Shown here one piece after another: positions 1 through 5,529 of a stretch of DNA of 30,633 bases. The notes below the pieces were generated by a model. It was not told the DNA's origin and did not search any database. It was given only the letters and a program-made list of their open reading frames with translations. Both the position numbers and the translations under genes were made by a program. The stretch comes from an uncultured Gammaproteobacteria bacterium. GTDB lineage: Bacteria > Pseudomonadota > Gammaproteobacteria > Chromatiales > Chromatiaceae. The DNA lies in the NCBI GenBank assembly GCA_937926265.1, contig CALAZS010000165.1, forward strand, positions 1-30,633, read 5' to 3'. Position 1 is the first letter of the stretch. Each line of letters starts with the position of its first letter.

Positions 1-116
1 GCGTAACTGGTATCAGTTGGGTAAACAATAATACCGCCCTGGTGGACAATATCCGCCGCCTGCCTGATCAGCCTCGCCTGGGGATTTTCGGGATGAATTT
101 GAAAGAACTGCGCCAT
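1..116 (-). CDS. yciO: YciO/Sua5/YrdC-family protein, N-terminal part only (cut by window edge)
   Basis: Only the first 38 codons are inside the window; the gene runs off the left edge. The translation starts MAQFFQIHPENPQ and continues into a GGIIVYPTDTSY segment, which closely resembles the start of E. coli YciO (GGVIVYPTDS). The family shares the fold of the threonylcarbamoyl-AMP synthases TsaC/Sua5 that prepare the t6A tRNA modification, but the role of YciO itself is less settled. The ATG at 114-116 lies 14 bases after the rnm stop on the same strand, so the two are probably co-transcribed; rnm and yciO are also neighbours in E. coli. The family call is secure. Whether the full protein is intact cannot be seen. 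Confidence 0.85.
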   Translation of the reverse strand, partial: MAQFFQIHPENPQARLIRQAADIVHQGGIIVYPTDTSY

Positions 117-130
117 TGCTTTTATAAAAC

Positions 131-964
131 CTAATTTACCCAGTCATGCCATATGGGCTTACAGCCATTTGGTAGCGCCGGCAATTTTCCCAGCTCAATC
201 CACGGGTTTTCAGGGCCATGAAAATCAGAACCAGCAGAAGCCAGTAGCCCAAGGTCACTGGCCAGTTTTCCCATGGTAAAACATTCATCCCGGTTATGAC
301 TGCCTGACACCACTTCAATGCCGGCACCGCCAAGTTCGGTGAACTCTTTAAGCAGGCGGATCAGTTTTGACCGGGTAAGCTTGTACCTGGCTGGATGAGC
401 GATCACGGCCTGACCATTGGCAGCTTTTATCCAGGCCATTACATCTTCAAGACTGGCCCACCTACCCTGCACAAACCCAGGCTTGTTTTTCACCAGGTAT
501 TTTTTAAACACGCTTCGAACATCAGTGGCATAACCATTTTTGACCAGAAAATGAGCAAAATGCGTGCGACTGATCAACTTACCTTTGGCCAGGGCCGAAG
601 CGCCCTCGTAAGAACCTCCGATACCGGCTTTATCAAGTTTGCGGGCAATTTCCTCGGCACGCCAGTCACGGTATTTTCTTATGTCTTTCAGGCCGTCTTG
701 CAGTTCTTCACATTCCGGGGAGATGTTTAAACCCAATATATGTAAAGTGGTACCAGACCAGGTGACCGAAATTTCACATCCATTGACCAGGTTTAGTCCA
801 AGTTTGTCAGCTTCTGCCCGGGCTTCCTGTAACCCTGCCGTACTGTCATGGTCAGTTAATGCCAACACGTCGACACCGGCATCGTTTGCACGAGTCACCA
901 GTTCAGCTGGTGTCAGGGTGCCATCGGAAGCGGTTGAATGAGAATGAAGGTCGTAAGATAACAT
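131..964 (-). CDS. rnm: PHP-domain RNase AM (5'-3' exoribonuclease / 3',5'-nucleotide bisphosphate phosphatase)
   Basis: A 277-residue PHP-family metal-dependent phosphoesterase. The first metal-binding motif is HSHS at residues 7-10, followed by TDHD at 37-40, a conserved Glu in the CEIS segment near 64, a His-Pro at 190-191, and GSDFHG at 245-250. These are the motifs in the usual order for the YciV/Rnm group. E. coli Rnm removes the last nucleotides from the 5' ends of rRNAs and degrades short oligonucleotides and pAp-type compounds. A GTG lies directly upstream (965-967), but ATG at 962-964 is the more natural start and aligns with the family start. The gene precedes yciO and diverges from the plus-strand gene at 1043. 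Function is assigned by family resemblance. Confidence 0.88.
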   Translation of the reverse strand: MLSYDLHSHSTASDGTLTPAELVTRANDAGVDVLALTDHDSTAGLQEARAEADKLGLNLVNGCEISVTWSGTTLHILGLNISPECEELQDGLKDIRKYRDWRAEEIARKLDKAGIGGSYEGASALAKGKLISRTHFAHFLVKNGYATDVRSVFKKYLVKNKPGFVQGRWASLEDVMAWIKAANGQAVIAHPARYKLTRSKLIRLLKEFTELGGAGIEVVSGSHNRDECFTMGKLASDLGLLASAGSDFHGPENPWIELGKLPALPNGCKPIWHDWVN

Positions 965-1042
965 CACGCTATTCTACCACCCGCTTATATTAAAATCCCA
1001 AAATAGACTCCAAAAAAATATACGGGCTGTTACAATCAAATC

Positions 1043-1774
1043 ATGAAATTTGACACCATCAGTTTACTGCCTATCAGCGAGGCACTTCACGAATTATCTC
1101 AGCCCGTATGCGAGGTTTGGGAAGGCAATGATGAACCCTCTCCAGACCTGGTACTCAAGGCACTGATTCAGTTGTTCTCCCTGCTGGAAAACAACAGCCA
1201 GGATCCATCTCCACAGAACAACGAACGTCTCAGTAACGATGAAATCAATGAACTTGGTGAATATGGTTTAACCCTTCTTGAAGAGATGACCGCATTCGCC
1301 GAAGACCTGGGTATGAGCGAAATTGCCAACAGTATCGAAGACCTGGCCTTTCCATTTTCAATCTGGCTGGCAAGAAACAATGTTGAATTAAAAAATATCA
1401 CGCCTGTTGTTAACGCACTTTCGCGCAAGCTTGAAAAGATCAATGACCCTCAAATGCTGAAACAACTTTTCAGCTACACCACTGAAATCATCGAATGCCT
1501 GAATCCTGTCATTATTCAGGACTCGGAAAACACAGATCCGATGCGTCCATGGCGGGTTCTGGTTGTCAACCGTGCCCTGTTGGCAGCGAGAAGCCATGAC
1601 CTGGAGCTAATGAAAAACGCCTTCGATTTACTGACTGAACAATTACCTGAAGAAGCTGAAAGCTTTTTTGAAGAAAGCGTTGAACAAATGCACCTGGCTC
1701 AATATCCGGAGCCAGTAAAGGAACTGATGCAGCAATACTTTCTGATGCACTGCACCTCTCATACTCTTCACTAA
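1043..1774 (+). CDS. Conserved-looking hypothetical protein, acidic and helical
   Basis: I do not recognise this 243-residue protein. It is rich in Leu, Glu and Asn, has no signal peptide or transmembrane segment, and reads as nearly all alpha-helical, with repeated amphipathic stretches that could form a helical-repeat scaffold. I see no catalytic motif. The C-terminus ends in a Met/His/Cys-containing tail (residues about 225-243). It sits eight bases ahead of yciB and is probably co-transcribed with yciB and yciI, so a role linked to the cell envelope is possible but only by context. The 78 bases upstream are shared with the divergent rnm gene. Base composition and codon use look like the neighbours, so it is probably real. 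Confidence 0.75.
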   Translation: MKFDTISLLPISEALHELSQPVCEVWEGNDEPSPDLVLKALIQLFSLLENNSQDPSPQNNERLSNDEINELGEYGLTLLEEMTAFAEDLGMSEIANSIEDLAFPFSIWLARNNVELKNITPVVNALSRKLEKINDPQMLKQLFSYTTEIIECLNPVIIQDSENTDPMRPWRVLVVNRALLAARSHDLELMKNAFDLLTEQLPEEAESFFEESVEQMHLAQYPEPVKELMQQYFLMHCTSHTLH

Positions 1775-1782
1775 ATATTACA

Positions 1783-2328
1783 ATGAAATTCTTATCTGAT
1801 TTTTTCCCGATATTGCTGTTTTTTATTGCCTATAAACTTGAAGGCATTTATGTCGCCACGGCAGTGGCAATCATTGCATCTGCAGCTCAGGTAACTTATT
1901 TCCAGGTTCGTTATAAAAAAGTCGAAAAAATGCAGTGGGTGACTCTCTGGTTACTGATTTTCTTTGGTGGATTAACCCTGGCCTTCAGAGACCCTGACTT
2001 TATCAAGTGGAAACCCACCGTGGTTAACTGGCTGTTCGCTGCAGCTTTTCTGGGAAGCCAGTTTATTGGCAAGAAAACACTTCTTCAGCGCATGATGGAT
2101 CAGGCTGTCAGCTTACCCCAGGCAATATGGTTACGCTTAAACTATATCTGGATCGGTTTTTTTATCGGTATTGGTCTTTTGAACCTTTACGTAGCATTTA
2201 ACTATTCAGAAGATACCTGGGTGGATTTCAAGCTGTTCGGCATGCTGGGCATCACCTTTGTTTTTATTATTCTGCAGGGTTTTTATATCGCACGACATGT
2301 GACTGAAATTGAAAAAGAGGAAACCTGA
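1783..2328 (+). CDS. yciB: YciB inner-membrane protein (intracellular septation protein A family)
   Basis: A 181-residue integral membrane protein, almost the same length as E. coli YciB (179). The N-terminus MKFLSDFFPILLFFIAYK is characteristic of the family, and about five hydrophobic segments follow, including residues 1-18, 24-41, 46-65, 122-146 and 150-170. A WLLIFFGGLTLAFRD segment and the KWKPT motif are also typical. The family (IspZ) is linked to cell-envelope synthesis and normal septation, acting in the inner membrane with elongation and division proteins; the exact biochemistry is not settled. It ends in TGA directly before the yciI start, so the two are translationally close. No clear ribosome-binding site is visible upstream. 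Confidence 0.93.
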   Translation: MKFLSDFFPILLFFIAYKLEGIYVATAVAIIASAAQVTYFQVRYKKVEKMQWVTLWLLIFFGGLTLAFRDPDFIKWKPTVVNWLFAAAFLGSQFIGKKTLLQRMMDQAVSLPQAIWLRLNYIWIGFFIGIGLLNLYVAFNYSEDTWVDFKLFGMLGITFVFIILQGFYIARHVTEIEKEET

Positions 2329-2331
2329 TTG

Positions 2332-2631
2332 ATGTACTACAGCATAGTAGGTATTGACGTTGATGAAAGCCTGGAAAAACGTCTGTCCGTTCGTCCGGCT
2401 CACGTGGAGAGATTAAAGCAGTTATTGAATGAAGGACGCTTACTTGTCGCCGGTCCAAATCCTGCCATTGATAACGAAGATCCCGGCCCGAATGGATTTA
2501 CCGGCAGCATTATTATTGCTGAGTTTGATTCCCTGGAAGCGGCGAGACAATGGGCCGATGCTGACCCTTATATTGAAGCCGGTGTTTATGAATCCGTTAT
2601 GGTAAAACCCTTCAAGAAGGTTTTACCTTAA
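2332..2631 (+). CDS. yciI: YciI-family small protein
   Basis: A 99-residue protein with a ferredoxin-like fold expected from the family. The conserved elements are the SLEKRLSVRPAH stretch near residue 15, EGRLLVAGPNPA near 40, and ADADPYIEAGVYE with VKPFKK near the C-terminus; all are close to E. coli YciI. The His-Asp pair typical of the family (H in RPAH, D in ADADPY) is present. A TTG at 2329 directly follows the yciB stop, but ATG at 2332 matches the family start. The function of YciI is unresolved; related proteins act as small dehydratase- or dehalogenase-like enzymes. It is the last gene of the plus-strand group and converges on the gene at 2644-2931. Confidence 0.92.
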   Translation: MYYSIVGIDVDESLEKRLSVRPAHVERLKQLLNEGRLLVAGPNPAIDNEDPGPNGFTGSIIIAEFDSLEAARQWADADPYIEAGVYESVMVKPFKKVLP

Positions 2632-2643
2632 CGCAGCTTGTTT

Positions 2644-2931
2644 CTAATCGCTCTTTTTGACTGTTTTGGTGATTTTCGTGATAGAGACCACTTCAGCAGA
2701 CTGTTTTTCATCAACGTAGTATGGCTTTTCCTGGGCAATCCCGGCAATGTCGGCCAGTTCACGTTCACGGTTGGAAATCAGACCCAGGCAAGTGCGGATA
2801 TCCTGAATCGTGTTATCCGATAAAGGATGCTTCAGGTCTTTGTGGGCTGGTGTCGTGTCTTTAACAATATTTGCCAAGACTTTGCGCATTACGACCAGCA
2901 GGTCTCTTTCTTTTTCTTGATCAGTACTCAT
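2644..2931 (-). CDS. Small conserved-looking hypothetical protein (95 aa)
   Basis: A 95-residue soluble protein with a charged, helical N-terminus (STDQEKERDLLVVMRKVLAN), then KDTTPAH, HPLSDNTIQDIRTCLGLIS and a basic C-terminus. I see no catalytic motif. Short proteins of this type occur in other gammaproteobacteria and are sometimes labelled segregation and condensation protein A, but the sequence has none of the ScpA kleisin features, so I do not adopt that name. A purine-rich GAGAAG lies directly upstream of the ATG. It is on the same strand as dapB and dnaJ but is separated from dapB by 275 bases carrying two structured elements, one of which lies 45-141 bases upstream of this start. Confidence 0.7.
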   Translation of the reverse strand: MSTDQEKERDLLVVMRKVLANIVKDTTPAHKDLKHPLSDNTIQDIRTCLGLISNRERELADIAGIAQEKPYYVDEKQSAEVVSITKITKTVKKSD

Positions 2932-2975
2932 TCTTCTCTCTTCCCGGTAATTTTGTCATCGGTATTCTTTTAAAA

Positions 2976-3072
2976 GCTTTCAGATGATTTTTTCAGGAGA
3001 CACATAAACCCATCCGTGGGGTTTGCTTCGGCATCCATGCCTCAGACACTCCTGAAAAAATATACTGAAAAC
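2976..3072 (-). repeat. Structured intergenic element A (two ANGGA-loop hairpins inside an outer stem)
   Basis: On the minus strand, two 24-nt arms (2976-2999 and 3049-3072) pair with about four mismatches. They enclose one hairpin with loop ATGGAT on a GGC/GCC stem (3030-3041) and a second with the sequence CACGGATG on an AAACCC/GGGTTT stem (3006-3024). The arms share no sequence with those of elements B, C and D, but the architecture and the loops are the same. It lies downstream of dapB and upstream of the 2644-2931 gene on their coding strand. Confidence 0.75.
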
Positions 3073-3100
3073 TTTTTCATAGACACCGAGGTAAATTAAA

Positions 3101-3205
3101 TTGAGTCACAAGTGAATGATTTCAGGGCTTACAAAAACAGGGATGTTTTTGTAGAGCTTACATGGATGTATTCACGCGCCCCTGAAATCATTTACTGGGA
3201 CTCAA
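3101..3205 (+). repeat. Structured intergenic element C (two ANGGA-loop hairpins inside an outer stem)
   Basis: Arms 3101-3127 and 3180-3205 pair as a long imperfect stem; the inner 13 bp (AATGATTTCAGGG and its complement) are perfect. Inside are a 9-bp perfect hairpin (3130-3153) with hexaloop AGGGAT and a 3-bp hairpin (3159-3170) with hexaloop ATGGAT, followed by TTCACGCG. The distal arm ends one base from the dapB stop codon. The plus-strand orientation is opposite to dapB and to element A. Confidence 0.78.
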
Positions 3206-3206
3206 G

Positions 3207-4022
3207 TTAAACTTGATCGGTAGTTAAATCTAACACATCCTGCATGTCATAAATTCCATGCGATTTGTCAGACAACCATCCTGCAGCCCGCACAGCCCCG
3301 TTGGCAAATGTCAGACGGCTGGAAGCTTTGTGCGTGATTTCCACCCGCTCACCATCCATTGCAAACCACACAGTATGCTCACCAACCACATCTCCGGCAC
3401 GTATCGTTTCAAAACCGATGGTTTCAGGGTCACGTGCACCAGTGTGGCCTTCCCTGCCATAAACAGCGACTTTCTTCAGATCGCGTCCAAGGGTATCGGC
3501 AACAACCTCACCCATTCTTAACGCAGTGCCGGATGGCGCATCGACTTTATGGCGGTGATGCGATTCAATGATTTCAATATCAGACTGCTCACCCATAACA
3601 CGGGCTGCTGTTTCCAGAAGCTTAAGGCAGAGGTTTACGCCAACGCTCATATTAGGAGCAAAAACTATCGCAATTTTTTCAGACGCAGCCTTGAGTTTTG
3701 CTTTTTGTTCATCTGAAAGACCGGTGGTACCGATGATCATTTTCTTACCTGCTGCCAGGCAGGTATCAAGATGATTCATGGTTGCCTCAGGGCCGGTGAA
3801 ATCGATTAAAACATCAAAATCATCGACACAGTCTGACAGCTCACTTTGAATAATGACGGATTTTTTCCCAACTCCGGCTAGCTCACCGGCATCAGCGCCA
3901 ATCAGGCTGGAATCGGGATGTTCAGTTGCAGCACTTAATTCAACACCTTCAGTTGCATCAACCGCCTGAATCAGAGTTCTGCCCATGCGGCCGGCAGCAC
4001 CAACAATGGCTATTCTTGTCAT
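3207..4022 (-). CDS. dapB: 4-hydroxy-tetrahydrodipicolinate reductase
   Basis: A 271-residue cytoplasmic enzyme of the diaminopimelate/lysine pathway. It reduces hydroxy-tetrahydrodipicolinate with NAD(P)H. The dinucleotide-binding GAAGRMG loop is at residues 8-14, the DFTGPEAT segment near 74-81, the GTTGL motif near 98-102, and the catalytic and substrate-binding HHRHKVDAPSGTA stretch at 155-167, which includes the His pair and the Lys expected for the active site. The length equals the usual family length. The ATG lies three bases after the dnaJ stop, so dapB is very probably translated from the heat-shock transcript. Directly after its stop are structured elements C and A. Confidence 0.97.
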   Translation of the reverse strand: MTRIAIVGAAGRMGRTLIQAVDATEGVELSAATEHPDSSLIGADAGELAGVGKKSVIIQSELSDCVDDFDVLIDFTGPEATMNHLDTCLAAGKKMIIGTTGLSDEQKAKLKAASEKIAIVFAPNMSVGVNLCLKLLETAARVMGEQSDIEIIESHHRHKVDAPSGTALRMGEVVADTLGRDLKKVAVYGREGHTGARDPETIGFETIRAGDVVGEHTVWFAMDGERVEITHKASSRLTFANGAVRAAGWLSDKSHGIYDMQDVLDLTTDQV

Positions 4023-4025
4023 AGT

Positions 4026-5171
4026 TTAAAAGCCCATTCCTTCAAAAAACTTTTTAACACCATCTTTCCAGCCGGATGAATTCGGACTGTGCTTGCTATG
4101 GTGGCCTCCAACTGCTTCTTCGAACTCGCGCAGGATATCTTTCTGTTTCTCAGTCAGACTAACCGGAGTTTCAACAATCACACGGCATAACAGGTCACCT
4201 GGTGTAGAACCACGAATGGGTTTTACACCCTTGCCCCGCATTCTGAACATTTTGCCGGTCTGCGTGCCTTCCGGAATTTTCAGCATCACTTTACCGCCCA
4301 GTGTAGGTACCTGCATCTCGCCACCGAGGGCAGCAACAGTAAATGGAATCGGCACTTCACAGAAAAGGTGTTCACCTTCGCGGGTAAAGATTTCATGCTG
4401 CTTGACATTGACCTGGACGTAGAGATCGCCCGGTGGTCCACCATTTTCGCCCGCTTCGCCTTCACCGGCCAACCGGATACGGTCTCCGGTATCAACACCG
4501 GCCGGGATTTTTACGGAGAGTGTTTTATGTTCCTGCACCCTGCCCTGACCGTGACAGGTGCCGCATGGGTCTTTGATTACCGTACCTTTGCCATGACAGG
4601 TTGGGCAGGTTTGCTGAACTGAGAAGAATCCCTGCTGCATTCTTACCTGCCCCTGACCATGACAGGTGCCACAGGTTTGCGGAGAGCTGCCTTTCTTGGC
4701 ACCACTGCCGTTACAGGTATTGCAGGTTACGAATGTTGGGACACGGATTTTGACATCCTTGCCGTTAACCGCATCTTCAAGTGACATTTCCAGGTTATAA
4801 CGAAGGTCAGATCCACGATTTACCCTGGAACCACCGCCTCCGCCACGACCGCCGAAGATATCACTGAATACATCACCAAAAATATCACTGAAACTGCCAT
4901 CACCGGGTCGGAAACCACCAGGGCCTCCTCCCATTGATGCATCGACTCCTGCGTGACCGAACTGATCGTAGGCAGCACGTTTCTGGTCGTCGTTTAAAAC
5001 CTCGTAGGCTTCCTTGGCTTCCTTGAATTTGGCTTCTGCATCGTTTGCCTGGTCTCCGGTATTTCTGTCCGGATGGTATTTCATTGCCAGGCGTCGATAA
5101 GCCTTTTTCAGGTCTGCTGAGCTGACATTTTTGTTTACACCAAGTACTTCGTAGTAATCACGTTTTGACAT
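4026..5171 (-). CDS. dnaJ: Chaperone DnaJ (Hsp40)
   Basis: A 381-residue type I J-protein that delivers unfolded proteins to DnaK and stimulates its ATPase. The J domain holds the HPD motif at residues 33-35. A Gly/Phe-rich linker follows (about 77-118), then four CxxCxGxG zinc-finger repeats (about 149-215) and the C-terminal substrate-binding domain. All eight zinc-binding Cys positions are present. It lies downstream of dnaK on the same strand, separated by 358 bases that contain elements B and D and a REP-like hairpin, and is followed at once by dapB. I see no separate heat-shock promoter directly upstream, so expression probably depends on read-through from dnaK or on the structured spacer. 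Confidence 0.98.
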   Translation of the reverse strand: MSKRDYYEVLGVNKNVSSADLKKAYRRLAMKYHPDRNTGDQANDAEAKFKEAKEAYEVLNDDQKRAAYDQFGHAGVDASMGGGPGGFRPGDGSFSDIFGDVFSDIFGGRGGGGGSRVNRGSDLRYNLEMSLEDAVNGKDVKIRVPTFVTCNTCNGSGAKKGSSPQTCGTCHGQGQVRMQQGFFSVQQTCPTCHGKGTVIKDPCGTCHGQGRVQEHKTLSVKIPAGVDTGDRIRLAGEGEAGENGGPPGDLYVQVNVKQHEIFTREGEHLFCEVPIPFTVAALGGEMQVPTLGGKVMLKIPEGTQTGKMFRMRGKGVKPIRGSTPGDLLCRVIVETPVSLTEKQKDILREFEEAVGGHHSKHSPNSSGWKDGVKKFFEGMGF

Positions 5172-5198
5172 CTGTTATCTCAAACTTTAAAGATGCCC

Positions 5199-5291
5199 GT
5201 CAGTTTACTATTCAGAAGACGCCGTAGATATGTCCATATAGGCTTGGCTGTAGCGTCCATGCTACAGACACTTCTGAATAGTAATTCTGAC
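5199..5291 (-). repeat. Structured intergenic element B (two ANGGA-loop hairpins inside an outer stem)
   Basis: On the minus strand, arms 5199-5218 and 5271-5291 form a stem whose inner 12 bp are perfect. They enclose a hairpin (5248-5267) with a 7-bp stem and loop ATGGAC, then a 3-bp TAT/ATA hairpin (5229-5240) also with loop ATGGAC, followed by ACGGCGT. It is in the sense orientation for the dnaK-dnaJ transcript and ends 28 bases before the dnaJ start. Confidence 0.77.
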
Positions 5292-5331
5292 AGTCATCTG
5301 TCCAAATTTTAGTTTCTCTCAACAGAGGGAG

Positions 5332-5433
5332 GTTTTGCCAGAATGCCTTTTCTCAAAGTTTCAGCAGCAGGGAAGCTGCTGAAAGCTTCAGGGATGAATT
5401 TACGCGTCTTTGAGAAAAGGTTTCTGGTGAAAC
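5332..5433 (+). repeat. Structured intergenic element D (two ANGGA-loop hairpins inside an outer stem)
   Basis: Arms 5332-5358 and 5408-5433 pair; the inner 13 bp (CCTTTTCTCAAAG and its complement) are perfect. Inside are a perfect 10-bp hairpin (5359-5384) with hexaloop AGGGAA and a 3-bp TTC/GAA hairpin (5387-5398) with hexaloop AGGGAT, followed by TTTACGCGT. The orientation is opposite to dnaK/dnaJ and to element B. Confidence 0.77.
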
Positions 5434-5459
5434 CATTAGTACCTTTGTTTAAATAACTT

Positions 5460-5489
5460 GGGGTCGAAGCCAAAAATGACAACGACCCC
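5460..5489 (-). terminator. GC-rich hairpin downstream of dnaK (possible weak terminator or processing site)
   Basis: GGGGTCG (5460-5466) pairs perfectly with CGACCCC (5483-5489) around a 16-nt loop. On the minus strand the stem is followed by AAGTTATTT, which is not a strong U-run, so partial termination or protection of the dnaK 3' end is more likely than full termination. It would reduce dnaJ relative to dnaK. Confidence 0.45.
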
Positions 5490-5528
5490 TAGCAAGGATT
5501 CCCGCTTTCACGGGAGTGACAGTTGCTA
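5490..5528. repeat. REP-like palindrome (CCCGCTTTCACGGG type)
   Basis: An inner palindrome TCCCG-(TGAAA)-GCGGGA, read on the minus strand, lies within an outer TAGCAA/TTGCTA stem (5490-5495 with 5523-5528). The core, CACTCCCGTGAAAGCGGGAATCC on the minus strand in two overlapping halves, is a dispersed intergenic repeat type seen in many proteobacterial genomes. It lies directly after the dnaK stop codon. Confidence 0.6.
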
Positions 5529-5529
5529 A

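Noticed and set aside
2644..2931. Segregation and condensation protein A annotation for the 95-residue protein
   Set aside because: It is far shorter than ScpA and lacks kleisin N- and C-terminal features.
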